Positions 17,841 to 27,380 are shown, counted from the stretch's first letter. The stretch: DNA of 64,000 nt from Neisseria elongata subsp. elongata (GCF_900113545.1 NZ_FOPS01000001.1:1-64000), one strand, 5' to 3'. A program made the numbers and translations. Notes: a model not told the origin generated them from the letters alone.

Positions 17841-17946
17841 TATAGTGGATTAAATTTAAATCAGGACAAGGCGGCGAGCCGCAGACAGTACAAATAGTAC
17901 GGCAAGGCGAGCCAACGCTGTACTGGTTTAAATTTAATTCACTATA
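17841..17946. repeat. Correia repeat enclosed element (CREE)
   Basis: A 106-base element with TATAGTGGATTAAATTTAAA at one end and its one-mismatch complement at the other. The typical core (ATCAGGACAAGGCG, then CCGCAGACAGTACAAATAGT, then GTACTGG) lies between. Such miniature elements are hallmarks of Neisseria. They can carry promoters, and RNase III can cut their folded transcripts. It sits between the prophage remnant and the 3' end of dinB. Confidence 0.93.
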
Positions 17947-17966
17947 TTTTGAAACAACGCTGTTTT

Positions 17967-19031
17967 TCAGACGGCCTGCCATAAATCCTGCTGCCGTCCG
18001 CGCGGTTCGAGGTGGCCGACCCCGAGTCCGATCAGGCGGTAATCGATGTCGGAGGCATGCGGAATCCGCCCCGCCAATTCTCGGGCGGCGGATAAAAGCG
18101 CGGCGGAATCGGGCAGGGGGGAAGAATAGGTCAGGGAACGGGTGATGATGCGGAAATCGGCGGTTTTCAGTTTCAGCGTGACGCCCCGCGCCTCGGTTTT
18201 CCTGTTTTGCAGCTGCTGCCACAAATCATCGGCCAGATGTGGCAGGTGGCGGACAATCAGGGCAAGCGGCAGGTCTTCGGGCAGGGTGATTTCGGTGGAG
18301 ATTTGCAGGCGTTCGCGTTCGGCTTTGACGGGGCGGTTGTCGATGCCGTAGGCGAGGTCGTGGAGGCGGTAGCCCCATTTGCCGAACAGGTTGGCCAATT
18401 CGCCGGGGCTGTGCCGGCGCAGGTCGCCGACGGTGTTCATGCCCAGCCGCTGCATCTTCTGCCGCGTAACTTTGCCGACGCCGGGGATTTTGCCCAGCGG
18501 CAGGTCGGTTAAAAAGGCCTCGACTTTCTGCGGCGGCAGGACGAACTGGCCGTTGGGCTTGTTCCAGTCGGAGGCGATTTTGGCCAAGAATTTGTTCGGC
18601 GCGACTCCTGCCGAGGCGGTCAGGCCGGTTTCGGCGAGAATGTCGGCGCGGATGCTGCGGGCGATGTCGCTGGCGTAGGGGATGTTTTGGTGGTTGAGGG
18701 TAACGTCCAAATAGGCTTCGTCCAGCGACAAAGGTTCGACAAGGTCGGTATGCCGTCTGAAAATGCCGTGTATCTGCCGCGACACGCTGCGGTAGAGGGA
18801 AAAATTCGGCGGCACGAAAACCGCTTGCGGGCAGAGGCGTTTGGCGGTGGCGGCGGACATGGCGGAATGCAGGCCGAAGCGGCGGGCTTCGTAGGAGGCG
18901 GCGCAGATGACGGAACGCGCGCCTTCCCAAGCCACGACGACGGGCAGGCCTTGCAAATGCGGCTGTTCGCGCAGTTCTACCGAGGCGTAGAACGCGTCCA
19001 TATCGATGTGGATGATTTTTCGCTGCTGCAT
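17967..19031 (-). CDS. dinB: DNA polymerase IV
   Basis: A 354-residue Y-family translesion polymerase. Catalytic acidic residues are visible in HIDMDAFYASVELRE (residues 5-19) and LSLDEAYLDVT (about 101-111). The ASAGVAPNKFLAKIASDWNK block, helix-hairpin-helix (PGVGKVTRQKMQRLGM) and a little-finger domain complete the protein. The C-terminus lacks an obvious beta-clamp QLxLF motif; it ends RGRQQDLWQAV, which may serve. No SOS box was noticed. Confidence 0.93.
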   Translation of the reverse strand: MQQRKIIHIDMDAFYASVELREQPHLQGLPVVVAWEGARSVICAASYEARRFGLHSAMSAATAKRLCPQAVFVPPNFSLYRSVSRQIHGIFRRHTDLVEPLSLDEAYLDVTLNHQNIPYASDIARSIRADILAETGLTASAGVAPNKFLAKIASDWNKPNGQFVLPPQKVEAFLTDLPLGKIPGVGKVTRQKMQRLGMNTVGDLRRHSPGELANLFGKWGYRLHDLAYGIDNRPVKAERERLQISTEITLPEDLPLALIVRHLPHLADDLWQQLQNRKTEARGVTLKLKTADFRIITRSLTYSSPLPDSAALLSAARELAGRIPHASDIDYRLIGLGVGHLEPRGRQQDLWQAV

Positions 19032-19124
19032 GGTGTGTATCGGCTTGAGGCCGTCTGAAAAGGTGTCGCGGGCGGACGGGCTTATCCGATGTCGTGCTTT
19101 TTCTTTTTTTCAGACGGCCTCTGA

Positions 19125-20426
19125 CTATATCCCGTCCGCTTCATTATTTTGTTTGGAAACAAGAAGCTGGTCGATTTTCAGATTTTCGGTGTCGATGATT
19201 TCAAATTTATAGCCCGCGTAAACCAGAAAATCAGTGCGTTTCGGGATTTTGCGCAGGGAATACATCATAAAGCCGGCGATGGTTTCGTAGTTTTCCGAAT
19301 GGGGAAATTCCTCGATGTCCAGTGCGCGCATTACGTCGGCGAGCGGGGTCGCGCCGTCCACCAGCCAAGTATCTTCGGTACGGCGGATGATTTGCGGCTC
19401 TTCTTCGGTATTGACCAGCTCGCCCATGACGATGCTCATCACGTCTTTCAGCGTAACCACGCCGACCACCAGCGCGTATTCGTTCACCACTACGGCAAAG
19501 TCTTCGCCGGAAGTTTTGAAGGTTTCCAAGACATCGTAAAGCGACAGCGTGTCAGGGATGAACAAGGCTTTGCGCAGCACGCGCTTGTCGGTCAGGCGGA
19601 CGTCTTTTTCTTTTAAAAACAATGTCAATAGCGTATGAGATTCGATGTAGCCGATGACTCGTTCCAAATCGCCGTCGCACACCAAGAATTTGTTGTGCGG
19701 TTTTTCCGACATGATTTCCAACACGGTATCGCTGCCGTCGTTTTTATCAAAATAGGCGATGTATTCGCGCGTACTCATGGTGGAAGTCACCGTGCGCGCC
19801 TGCATGTCGAAAATATTTTCAATCAGGTAGTGTTCCTGCTCTTTCAACACACCTGCCTGCGCGCCCGCATCGACGACGGCGTAAATGTCTTCCGAAGTCA
19901 GCTGCTCTTGGCGGACGGTGGAAATTTTGAAGAGTTTGAATATCGCGTTCGCCAGTCCGTCAAATGTCCAAACGAAAGGCTTTAGGATAAAAATCAAAAA
20001 CATCATCGGCCGCACGATGCGCACCGCCACCGCTTCGGGATGGGTCATCGCCATGCGCTTGGGCATCAGGTCAGCAATCAGGATGAAGCTGCTCGTAACC
20101 AGCGCGAACGTCAGCAGCGACGCGGCGGTACTGCCCCAACTGCCCGCGTTTGCCAACAAACCGCCGAAATAAGGGCGCACCGCCGCTTCGCCGACGATAC
20201 CGGCGAGAATGGCGACGGCGTTCAAACCGATTTGGACGACGGTGATGAAACTGCCCGGCTGCTGCTGCATATTGAGTACGTCCAGCGCGCGGGTGTCGCC
20301 GCCGTCTTTTGCCATGACTTGCAATTTAATTTTGCGCGCCGAGGCAAGCGCGAGTTCGGAACAGGAAACGAATGCGCTGATGACAATCAGCAGGACCAAT
20401 AACAATAAGGCTTCGAGAATATTCAT
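19125..20426 (-). CDS. hemolysin-family CNNM/CBS/CorC-HlyC protein
   Basis: A 433-residue membrane protein. An N-terminal CNNM domain of about four hydrophobic segments (1-190) is followed by a CBS pair (about 205-330, including FAVVVNEYALVVGVVTLKDV). The C-terminal CorC_HlyC domain is about 345-425 (WLVDGATPLADVMRALDIEE, FLVYAGYKFEIID). Relatives are implicated in magnesium or cobalt transport; the hemolysin name is historical. It is transcribed towards dinB with a DUS in the gap. Confidence 0.85.
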   Translation of the reverse strand: MNILEALLLLVLLIVISAFVSCSELALASARKIKLQVMAKDGGDTRALDVLNMQQQPGSFITVVQIGLNAVAILAGIVGEAAVRPYFGGLLANAGSWGSTAASLLTFALVTSSFILIADLMPKRMAMTHPEAVAVRIVRPMMFLIFILKPFVWTFDGLANAIFKLFKISTVRQEQLTSEDIYAVVDAGAQAGVLKEQEHYLIENIFDMQARTVTSTMSTREYIAYFDKNDGSDTVLEIMSEKPHNKFLVCDGDLERVIGYIESHTLLTLFLKEKDVRLTDKRVLRKALFIPDTLSLYDVLETFKTSGEDFAVVVNEYALVVGVVTLKDVMSIVMGELVNTEEEPQIIRRTEDTWLVDGATPLADVMRALDIEEFPHSENYETIAGFMMYSLRKIPKRTDFLVYAGYKFEIIDTENLKIDQLLVSKQNNEADGI

Positions 20427-20467
20427 GAAAAATGGTGTGTGTTGCGGAAGGGCTATTTTAACATCAA

Positions 20468-20494
20468 AGGCCGTCTGAAAAATTCAGACGGCCT
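20468..20494. terminator. inverted DUS pair, nearly loopless
   Basis: AGGCCGTCTGAAA is joined almost directly to its complement, giving a very tight hairpin between the CorC/HlyC gene and the DUF5713 gene. Confidence 0.7.
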
Positions 20495-20508
20495 TTTCCC
20501 GGCCTGAC

Positions 20509-20862
20509 TTACCAATCCCGCGGGGCAACCAGTTCTTCGATGTCCGCATCTTCAAAGCCGTAGCTTTGGGCGATGTATTCCATATCGGTGGCAATCGTGT
20601 CTCTGGCGACGGTTTCGATTTCGCTGCCGCCTTCGTCAAATTCTTCGGCCAGTTCGTTGAAGCGTTCGGTAGCTGCGTGGGTCAGTTCGTATAGGGCGTC
20701 GAGATTTTCCGGCTGTTCGGTTTCGATTTGGCGGCACAGTTCGACTAGGATGTTTTCTCCTTTTTGCACCAGTTCGGCAGGGAAATAATCGTCGTCATAC
20801 ATATCCTGCAAAAAGGTGTGGTCGGCCAATTCGGGGTTGTTCAGTGGATGACGGGTAGTCAT
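20509..20862 (-). CDS. DUF5713 family protein
   Basis: A 117-residue acidic protein (start MTTRHPLNNPELADHTFLQD at 20862, behind GGAAACCCC). The family pattern includes LQDMYDDDYFPAELVQKGEN, ALYELTHAATERFNELAEEF and a C-terminal VARDTIATDMEYIAQSYGFE. Function is unknown. A longer reading from 20916 runs through a DUS and is unlikely. Confidence 0.75.
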   Translation of the reverse strand: MTTRHPLNNPELADHTFLQDMYDDDYFPAELVQKGENILVELCRQIETEQPENLDALYELTHAATERFNELAEEFDEGGSEIETVARDTIATDMEYIAQSYGFEDADIEELVAPRDW

Positions 20863-20895
20863 GGGGTTTCCTTTCGGTTTGGGGGTTTTTGAAAA

Positions 20896-20933
20896 AGGCC
20901 GTCTGAAAACGGGCAAACCCTTTCAGACGGCCT
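20896..20933. terminator. inverted DUS pair after pta
   Basis: AGGCCGTCTGAA, a loop and the complement lie between the pta stop and the next gene start, so pta probably terminates here. Confidence 0.7.
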
Positions 20934-20950
20934 ATTACATCAATTCATTG

Positions 20951-22432
20951 TTATTTCGCAATTTGGGTTGCCTGAATCGCAGTCAGGGCGATAGTGTAGA
21001 CAATGTCTTCCACCAGTGCGCCGCGCGACAGGTCGTTTACCGGTTTGCGCAGGCCTTGCAGCATCGGGCCGACGCTCAAGACGTTGGCGTTGCGCTGAAC
21101 GGCTTTATAGGTGCAGTTGCCGGTGGTCAGGTTGGGGAACACGAACACGTTGGCTTTGCCGGCCACGGGGCTGTTCGGGGCTTTGGATTTGGCCACGCTT
21201 TCCACCACGGCGGCATCGTATTGCAACGGGCCGTCCACGGCCAGGGCAGGGGCTTTTTCTTTGACCAGCTTGGTCGCTTCAATCACCAAATCCACATCGG
21301 GGCCGCTGCCGGAATCGATGGTGGAATAGGAAATCATGGCCACGCGCGGGTCTATGCCGAAGGCTTTGGCAGACTCGGCCGATTGGACGGCGATTTCGGC
21401 CAACTGTTCGGCAGTCGGATTCGGATTCACCGCGCAGTCGCCGTATACCACAACCTGCTCGGGCAGCAGCATGAAGAACACGCTGGACACAATGCTCGCG
21501 CCGGGGGCGGTTTTAATCAGCTGCAAGGCGGGGCGGATGGTGTTGGCGGTGGTGTGTACCGCGCCGGAAACCAGGCCGTCCACATCGTTTTGCGCCATCA
21601 TCATGGTGCCGAGTACCACGGTGTCTTGCAGTTGTTTGCGCGCGTCTTCGGGAGTTAAGCCTTTGGATTTGCGCAGTTCGCACATCGGGGCGACGTATTG
21701 TTCGACCAGTGTGGCGGGATCGATGATTTCCAGCGACGCGGGCAGGGCGATGCCTTTTTCTTTGGCAACGGCTTCGACTTCTTCGCGTTTGGCCAGCAGC
21801 ACGCAGCGGGCCAAACCTTTTTCATGGCAGATGGCGGCGGCTTGGACGGTGCGCGGTTCCGCGCCTTCGGGCAGTACGATGCGTTTGTTTGCCTTGCGGG
21901 CGGCTTCCATCATGTTGTAGCGGAATTGCGCGGGCGACAGGCGGACGGCTTGTTCGGCGGCCAGTTTTGCCACGCCTTCGGATGCGTCTGCGCTGCCCAG
22001 ATAGTCCAAACCGGCTGCTTGGGCGGCTTCGGCCGTACCGCCGACCACGCCGGCAAATTCGATGTTGCGTCCGGCAAACGACGCTTTGGCCATCTGCAGG
22101 CGTTCGGTGGTGGCGTGTTCGTTGCTGACGGCGAAGACGACGCGGGCGTTGAACGCGGTGGCTAGGCCGTTGTTTTGGCGGCTCAGGAAGATATAGGCAT
22201 CGTTCGGGGTGATGCCTTGGATGACGACGTTTTCCTTACCCAGCGCGGCGGCGCGGCCGACCAGCAGGTCGAACCAGTCGTCCGCTTTGCCTTCGGCCGC
22301 CAGGCGGACGGCTTCGTCGGCATAGTCCATTGCGTTGAATACCGCGGCATTCGGCAGTTTCGCCGCGATATTGGCGGCGGCTTTGGCCGCATCAACATGC
22401 GGGCAGACGGGGATAATCAGGGTGTAGGCCAT
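20951..22432 (-). CDS. pta: phosphate acetyltransferase
   Basis: A 493-residue enzyme that interconverts acetyl-CoA and acetyl phosphate for acetate metabolism. The N-terminal part (about 1-150) is a BioD/P-loop-like domain without an obvious Walker motif. The C-terminal PTA domain (about 165-490) has [60 protein letters not shown] and [16 protein letters not shown]. It is shorter than E. coli Pta (about 714), which has an extra DRTGG domain. No ackA is adjacent. Confidence 0.92.
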   Translation of the reverse strand: MAYTLIIPVCPHVDAAKAAANIAAKLPNAAVFNAMDYADEAVRLAAEGKADDWFDLLVGRAAALGKENVVIQGITPNDAYIFLSRQNNGLATAFNARVVFAVSNEHATTERLQMAKASFAGRNIEFAGVVGGTAEAAQAAGLDYLGSADASEGVAKLAAEQAVRLSPAQFRYNMMEAARKANKRIVLPEGAEPRTVQAAAICHEKGLARCVLLAKREEVEAVAKEKGIALPASLEIIDPATLVEQYVAPMCELRKSKGLTPEDARKQLQDTVVLGTMMMAQNDVDGLVSGAVHTTANTIRPALQLIKTAPGASIVSSVFFMLLPEQVVVYGDCAVNPNPTAEQLAEIAVQSAESAKAFGIDPRVAMISYSTIDSGSGPDVDLVIEATKLVKEKAPALAVDGPLQYDAAVVESVAKSKAPNSPVAGKANVFVFPNLTTGNCTYKAVQRNANVLSVGPMLQGLRKPVNDLSRGALVEDIVYTIALTAIQATQIAK

Positions 22433-22555
22433 GTTTTTGTCCTTTCAGGGAAGTTGTTCGATACCGGGGTATCGGTTTCAAATATCAGTGGAACGACCGA
22501 TAAGCTGATGGGTACGGCCGATTGGGGGGATTTCACTATAAACTATAAAACGTTC

Positions 22556-22593
22556 AGGCCGTCTGAAAACCGAAGCAGGCTTTCAGACGGCCT
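22556..22593. terminator. inverted DUS pair after osmC
   Basis: AGGCCGTCTGAA, a 14-base loop and the complement. It lies 9 bases beyond the osmC stop. Confidence 0.7.
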
Positions 22594-22602
22594 TTTTGCC
22601 GT

Positions 22603-23022
22603 TCAAACGCATTCGACGATTTCAAAACTGTGGCTGACGGCGGCGGCCTTGCCCAGCATAATCGAAGCGGAACAATATTTCTCCGCCGACAGCCGAACTG
22701 CCTGGGCAATCGCGCTTTCTTTCAAATCCGTGCCGAACACTTTGAAATGAATATGGATTTCGGTAAACACGCGCGGGGCTTCGTCGGCGCGTTTGGCCGT
22801 AACCGTGGCGCGGCAGTCGCTGACTTTCTGCCGCTGTTTTTCCGCAATCATCACCACGTCGATGCTCGAACAGCCGGCCACGCCCAACAGCAGCATTTCC
22901 ATCGGGCTGGGGCCGCGCTTCACGCCGCTTTCCGCCGCCGCGCCTTCCATGACCACGCTGTGGCCGTTTTCAGTGGTGCCCACGAAGCAGAGGCCGTCCA
23001 ACCATTGCGAAGTTACCTGCAT
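22603..23022 (-). CDS. OsmC/Ohr-family protein
   Basis: A 139-residue OsmC-like protein, closest in layout to the YhfA type. It has GPSPMEMLLLGVAGCSSIDVV with one of the two family cysteines (about residue 51), and a second cysteine in SAEKYCSASIMLGKAA (about 115). Both redox cysteines expected for organic-peroxide reduction are therefore present. It starts 3 bases after the rraA stop, so the two are probably translated from one mRNA. The link to RNase E control is positional only. Confidence 0.82.
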   Translation of the reverse strand: MQVTSQWLDGLCFVGTTENGHSVVMEGAAAESGVKRGPSPMEMLLLGVAGCSSIDVVMIAEKQRQKVSDCRATVTAKRADEAPRVFTEIHIHFKVFGTDLKESAIAQAVRLSAEKYCSASIMLGKAAAVSHSFEIVECV

Positions 23023-23025
23023 GAC

Positions 23026-23517
23026 TTACTCCTCTCCGATGGGTTGGGGCGAGACCAAAATACCGTCGGCATCGCTGTAAAGGTAGTGGCCGGGGATGAA
23101 GTCCACGCCGCCGAAACTCAGCACGACATCGGTTTCCCCCGCGCCGTCTTTCGCGCTTTTGCGCGGATTGACAGCCAAGGCCTTCACGCCGAAATCCAGT
23201 GTGTTGATGGCTTCGCTGTCGCGGATGGCGCCAAGGATGATTGCGCCGGCCCAGCCGTTGGCCGCGCCCGCCGAGGCAATCAAATCGCCCATCAGCGCGC
23301 TGGCGGCGGAATATCCGCCGTCCACCACCAAAACTTCGCCGTCGGAGCGGCTGTTCATCAGTTGCTTGATCAAACCGTTGTCGCGGAAGCATTTGACGGT
23401 GCGGATGCGGCCGCAAAAGCGGCTGCGGCGGCCGAAGCTGCGGAATTGGATTTCGCACGACGGCGTGTCGGGTGCCAAATCGATTAAATCGGAGGTGGCG
23501 AATTCGAAGGTCTGCAT
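23026..23517 (-). CDS. rraA: RraA-family protein (RNase E regulator / aldolase-like)
   Basis: A 163-residue protein with the RraA fold signature: ATSDLIDLAPD, DGGYSAASALMGDLIASAGA, GWAGAIILGAIRDSEAINTL and a C-terminal FGGVDFIPGHYLYSDADGIL. In E. coli RraA binds and inhibits RNase E. Relatives with the GGxxxxA-G-RD motif can be hydroxy-oxoglutarate aldolases, so the activity is not certain. Start MQTFEFATSDL at 23517 sits behind CAGGAGCCGC. Confidence 0.85.
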   Translation of the reverse strand: MQTFEFATSDLIDLAPDTPSCEIQFRSFGRRSRFCGRIRTVKCFRDNGLIKQLMNSRSDGEVLVVDGGYSAASALMGDLIASAGAANGWAGAIILGAIRDSEAINTLDFGVKALAVNPRKSAKDGAGETDVVLSFGGVDFIPGHYLYSDADGILVSPQPIGEE

Positions 23518-23752
23518 ATGCGGCTCCTGAAGTTGCGGGCTTTGACAGACGGGCATTATATAGAAACGGCAGGCCGTCTGAAAGGGGAGGGCGCAGGCTT
23601 TGCCGGCCGCCGTCACGCCGTTTCAGACGGCCCCGATAAGCCGCGTCGGGCAGAGAGGGAACGGCAGGCCGTCTGAAAAACCGGCCTGATTCCGCAGCGG
23701 CTTTGCGTTACAATACCGGCCCTTTGTTTTCCATCCGCATCGGACACGCATC

Positions 23753-24826
23753 ATGCTGGTACTCGGTATCGAATCTTCCTGCGACGAAACCGGCGTCGCC
23801 CTTTACCACAGCGAAGGCGGACTGCTCGCCCACGCCCTGCACACCCAAATGGCCATGCACGCCGAATACGGCGGCGTGGTGCCCGAGCTGGCCAGCCGCG
23901 ACCACATCCGCCGCCTCGTGCCGCTGACCCGTGCCTGCCTGCGCGACGCGGGCAAAGACTATGCCGACATCGACGCGGTAGCCTTCACCCAAGGGCCAGG
24001 GCTGGGCGGCGCGCTGTTGGCCGGTTCGAGCTATGCCAACGCGCTGGCCTTCGCCCTGAACAAACCCGTCATCCCCGTCCATCACCTTGAAGGCCACCTG
24101 CTTTCGCCTTTGCTGGCGGCCGACAAACCCGCCTTCCCCTTCGTCGCCCTGCTGGTATCGGGCGGCCACACGCAGTTTATGGCCGTGCGCGGCATAGGCG
24201 ATTATGTGCTGCTAGGTGAAAGCGTGGACGACGCGGCGGGCGAAGCCTTTGATAAAACCGCCAAACTGCTCGGCCTGCCGTACCCGGGCGGCGCGAAACT
24301 GGCCGAACTGGCCGAACACGGCCATCCCGAAGCCTTTTCCTTTCCCCGGCCCATGCTGCATTCTAACGACTTGCAGATGAGCTTTTCCGGCCTGAAAACC
24401 GCCGTCTTGACCGCTGTGGAGAAAGTACGCGCCGAACACGGCGGAATTGCCGAACAAACGCGCAACGACATCTGCCGCGCCTTTGAAGACGCGGTTATCG
24501 AAGTATTGGCCGCCAAAGCGGAAAAAGCCCTGCGCGACACGGGCTTCCGCACGCTGGTTGTCGCGGGCGGCGTAGGCGCGAACAAAAAACTGCGCGAACG
24601 CTTGAGCCGTTTGACCATCCGTCCGACGCAGGGCAAAGGCCGTCTGAAAAAGCCCGCCGAATCCGTGCAAACCTATTTCCCGCCCATGGAATACTGTACC
24701 GACAACGGCGCGATGATTGCCTTTGCCGGTGCGATGCGGGCGGAGCAGGTGGTGGTGGCGGGCGGTTTCAACGTCAAACCGCGCTGGCCGCTGACGGACA
24801 TCGTAAAAAGCGCGGAGGCCGTCTGA
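23753..24826 (+). CDS. tsaD: tRNA N6-threonylcarbamoyladenosine transferase subunit
   Basis: A 357-residue ASKHA-family protein that attaches threonylcarbamoyl to A37 of ANN-decoding tRNAs with TsaB and TsaE. Landmarks: [26 protein letters not shown], the metal-binding [10 protein letters not shown] (H111/H115 region), [42 protein letters not shown] and [13 protein letters not shown]. An in-frame DUS at 24637-24648 codes for GRLKK in a loop before the last motif. This spot is a variable loop, so the insertion looks harmless. A TACAAT box lies near 23708. Confidence 0.95.
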   Translation: MLVLGIESSCDETGVALYHSEGGLLAHALHTQMAMHAEYGGVVPELASRDHIRRLVPLTRACLRDAGKDYADIDAVAFTQGPGLGGALLAGSSYANALAFALNKPVIPVHHLEGHLLSPLLAADKPAFPFVALLVSGGHTQFMAVRGIGDYVLLGESVDDAAGEAFDKTAKLLGLPYPGGAKLAELAEHGHPEAFSFPRPMLHSNDLQMSFSGLKTAVLTAVEKVRAEHGGIAEQTRNDICRAFEDAVIEVLAAKAEKALRDTGFRTLVVAGGVGANKKLRERLSRLTIRPTQGKGRLKKPAESVQTYFPPMEYCTDNGAMIAFAGAMRAEQVVVAGGFNVKPRWPLTDIVKSAEAV

Positions 24827-24893
24827 AAGCCGAATTTGGGATGGGCAGCCATTTGATGTTTTTTAAATCCGACTTTTCTTTTCTTATCAGGCC

Positions 24894-25472
24894 ATGAATC
24901 ACCGTCAGAAAATCAAGCGATTCCGCCAGCGTATCTACGCCCTGCCGCGTGTCCGTTACCGCAGCCTTAATCCGCGATGCGCCGTGCAAATCGAAAACAA
25001 CGGCGCACGTTGGCTGCACGCTTTTGCCGTTTGGCGCAAACTTGCCCGCCGAGGCAGCAGTGATGCCGAAATTCAGGCCGCATACTTTTACGGCATCGCC
25101 AAATGTAAAGGCAAAGGCCTTCCGTGCCGTTTCGGCAGTCTCGGCGGACGACATGCCGAAGTGCTCGCAACCGCCTGCTACCGCCGTGCAGCGCAAGCGG
25201 GCAACAGGCAAGGGCAATATCTGCTGGCCTGCATCTACCACAGCTTCGGCACTGCCGGCGACACCGCCCAAGCCATCGCCTGGTATGAAAAATCCGCCGC
25301 ACAAGGTTACGGCTACGCCGCCTGCAACCTTGCCTGCATCTATGCCGACGGGGAAGGCGTCGTTGCCGATCCCGTACTCGCCGAACATTACCGCAGGCTT
25401 GCCCATCAGTATCTGGCCGACGATGCCGATTTGGCCGAATTGGATGCACTCGTTCAACGGGAATGCGGCTGA
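24894..25472 (+). CDS. Sel1-like repeat protein
   Basis: A 192-residue basic protein with two to three Sel1-like repeats in the C-terminal half. The first reads ATACYRRAAQAGNRQGQYLL, the next AIAWYEKSAAQGYGYAACNL, and part of a third PVLAEHYRRLAHQYLADDAD. The N-terminal 60 residues are Arg-rich (RQKIKRFRQRIYALPRVRYR). No signal peptide is seen. Sel1 repeats mediate protein contacts; a partner cannot be inferred. The gene follows tsaD after 67 bases. Confidence 0.7.
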   Translation: MNHRQKIKRFRQRIYALPRVRYRSLNPRCAVQIENNGARWLHAFAVWRKLARRGSSDAEIQAAYFYGIAKCKGKGLPCRFGSLGGRHAEVLATACYRRAAQAGNRQGQYLLACIYHSFGTAGDTAQAIAWYEKSAAQGYGYAACNLACIYADGEGVVADPVLAEHYRRLAHQYLADDADLAELDALVQRECG

Positions 25473-25583
25473 AAACCATTGCGTCCGATAAGGCGGGATG
25501 TTTTTCAGGCTGTCCGTATTTCCTTTTTCAGACGGCCTCTCGGCCGCCATCTGGCCAAATATGTTTATCACGAGGAAATCAAA

Positions 25584-25646
25584 ATGCGCTCTGTCCTTTT
25601 GCTGCGTGGCATCAATGTCGGCAAAAACAATAAGGGGCTGTCCTAG
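25584..25646 (+). pseudogene. DUF1697 protein, 5' stub
   Basis: Sixteen or so codons after a GAGGAAATCAAA ribosome-binding site read MRSVLLLRGINVGKNNK. This is the highly conserved opening of DUF1697 proteins (xxLLRGINVGGxNK). The frame then enters a palindrome and stops at 25644-25646. The rest of the gene is absent: the next sequence is a terminator and the end of the next gene. It is a scar of an insertion or deletion. Confidence 0.7.
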
Positions 25647-25663
25647 ATAACTAGGACAGCCCC
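25634..25663. repeat. perfect palindrome, IS-end-like
   Basis: GGGGCTGTCCTAG, a four-base loop ATAA, then CTAGGACAGCCCC. The arm resembles the IS1016-type terminus in this window (GGGGCTGTACTAGATTAG read in the same direction). It may therefore be two abutted IS ends left after an imprecise event in the DUF1697 gene. As RNA it would also be a strong hairpin. Confidence 0.55.
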
Positions 25664-25671
25664 ATAGAAAA

Positions 25672-25714
25672 AGCAGCCTGCATTCGGATGACTTCCAGTG
25701 CAGGCTGCTTTTTT
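25672..25714. terminator. rho-independent terminator
   Basis: AGCAGCCTGCA pairs with TGCAGGCTGCT across a 16-base loop and is followed by six T residues. It sits between the DUF1697 stub and the convergent ene-reductase gene. Confidence 0.7.
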
Positions 25715-25768
25715 ATTTTCAGATGGCCTCTCGGCTACCAAAAGGTTTTAAAAGGCCGTCTGAAACGC

Positions 25769-26890
25769 TCAAATATCCACAATCCGATGTTCCATCCCTT
25801 TCACCGGCGGCAGCCATGGCGAGTTGGTCAGGCAGCGTTGCCACAGCGGATCGGGCAGGCGGTAATGGTCGGCACGGTCGGGATCGAGTGCGGTTTGGAT
25901 GTCGGCATCGCGGTTTTCGCGCACTAAATCGGCCAAATCGGGGTTAATCATCACGGTTTTGCCCAGCGCGATAAACTCCGCCCAGCCGGTGTCAAACGCT
26001 TTGGCGATGTCGCTGCCGGTGTAGAGGTTGCCCACGCCGATTAAGGGTAGGCGGCCGGCGATGCGTTCGTGCAGCAGTTCCATGCGGGTGCGGTTGGTAT
26101 CTGCGCCGCGTCGGGCGTGTTTGTAGAAATCCCATAGCGAAACGTGCAGATATTGCAGCGGTTTTCGCACCAATTCGTCTATCAGCACGAAGGTGTCGGC
26201 CATGGTGATGCCGGTTTCGCCGGACTCTTCGGGCGAGAAGCGGTAGCCGAGGATGAAGTCGGGTTTGGCGTGTGCTTTCACGGCAGCGGCGACGGCATCG
26301 ACCACGGCCAGCGGGAAACGCAGGCGGTTTTGCAGGCTGCCGCCCCATTCGTCGGTACGGCGGTTGGTTTGGGCGGACACGAATTGTTGCAGCAGGTAAG
26401 CGTTTGCGCCGTGGATTTCCACGCCGTCAAACCCGGCCTGCACCGCGAGGGTGGCGGCATTGGCATAGGCGGCGATGAGCTGTTCGATTTCGGCGGCGGA
26501 AAGTTCGCGCGCGCCGCTGGCTTCATCGGAGGACGGGGCGACGATGTCGGCGGAAAGCTCTTTGGGGGCGAATTTGCCGCCGTGGTGGATTTGCAGGATG
26601 GCTTTCGCGCCCTGTACTTGGGCGATTCGGGCAACTTCGCGCAGGCTGGGCAGGTCGTCCTCATTGATGGCGTACGGTTGGCCGTGAAAGGTTTTGCCGT
26701 TGGCCTGCACCAATGTGGCGGCGGCGATAAATAGGCCGAAGCCGCGGAAGCGGTTTTGCAAGAACGTGCGCTCTTGGTTGGTTATGTGGCCGTTTTCATC
26801 CGAAGCGAAGTGCGTCATGGGAGCAACGGCGAGGCGGTTGGGAACGGTGGCGCCGTTGTTGAAAGTGTAGGGCTGGAAGACGGGGTTCAT
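25769..26890 (-). CDS. NADH:flavin oxidoreductase (Old Yellow Enzyme family)
   Basis: A 373-residue TIM-barrel flavoprotein. FMN and substrate-site features are visible: NRLAVAPMTHFAS near the N-terminus, LQIHHGGKFAPKEL, FDGVEIHGANAYLLQQFVS then RTDEWGGSLQNRLRFPL, and GVGNLYTGSDIAKAFDTG. The HHGG and EIHGAN blocks resemble YqjM/NamA-type or bacterial 2,4-dienoyl-CoA-like enzymes rather than the long iron-sulfur forms. It probably reduces activated C=C bonds with NAD(P)H. The natural substrate is unknown. Confidence 0.87.
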   Translation of the reverse strand: MNPVFQPYTFNNGATVPNRLAVAPMTHFASDENGHITNQERTFLQNRFRGFGLFIAAATLVQANGKTFHGQPYAINEDDLPSLREVARIAQVQGAKAILQIHHGGKFAPKELSADIVAPSSDEASGARELSAAEIEQLIAAYANAATLAVQAGFDGVEIHGANAYLLQQFVSAQTNRRTDEWGGSLQNRLRFPLAVVDAVAAAVKAHAKPDFILGYRFSPEESGETGITMADTFVLIDELVRKPLQYLHVSLWDFYKHARRGADTNRTRMELLHERIAGRLPLIGVGNLYTGSDIAKAFDTGWAEFIALGKTVMINPDLADLVRENRDADIQTALDPDRADHYRLPDPLWQRCLTNSPWLPPVKGMEHRIVDI

Positions 26891-26944
26891 TTTGTTTCCT
26901 TTCTTATGAAACGTGTTGATGCTTTTTTGATGGTGCGCGTGGAA

Positions 26945-27283
26945 TCACGGTTTGCCGGCATTGGAAAAAATATTTGCTAAGGTTTTCCCAAATGAATTGA
27001 TGTCGATATGCGAAACAATATCAATGTCGATATGCTTTTCAATTTTCAGAGCTTCCTGAATATCGGCCCCGAAATCGAAGGATAAAATCCGATTGTTTAA
27101 CGTATAGGCAACATTATTGCTTTCAATCGAAAAAGTCTGTTCGTTAAACTCAAGGTATATTTCATCATCTTCATCAGGATTGAACGTGAGGGTGAAATAA
27201 CGAAAATCCCCCAAATCAAAATAAACATACGATAAGCCTTCATCGTCAGACTCATCAAACAATATCTTTTCCGGTTTCCACAT
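26945..27283 (-). CDS. small acidic protein, possibly immunity-like
   Basis: A 112-residue acidic, AT-rich protein (MWKPEKILFDESDDEGLSYV, FTLTFNPDEDDEIYLEFNEQ). The beta-rich layout with repeated Asp/Glu recalls Imm10-type immunity proteins, but no motif proves it. Its low GC content differs from both neighbours and suggests acquisition. No toxin is beside it. Confidence 0.45.
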   Translation of the reverse strand: MWKPEKILFDESDDEGLSYVYFDLGDFRYFTLTFNPDEDDEIYLEFNEQTFSIESNNVAYTLNNRILSFDFGADIQEALKIEKHIDIDIVSHIDINSFGKTLANIFSNAGKP

Positions 27284-27380
27284 GGTTGATTTTAATTAAG
27301 ATTGGCCGGGTCTCAAACCTATATTCTGGCTTGCGGTATTTTTCAGACGGCCTCCAAAGGGTATGGAGGCCGTCTGAAAG

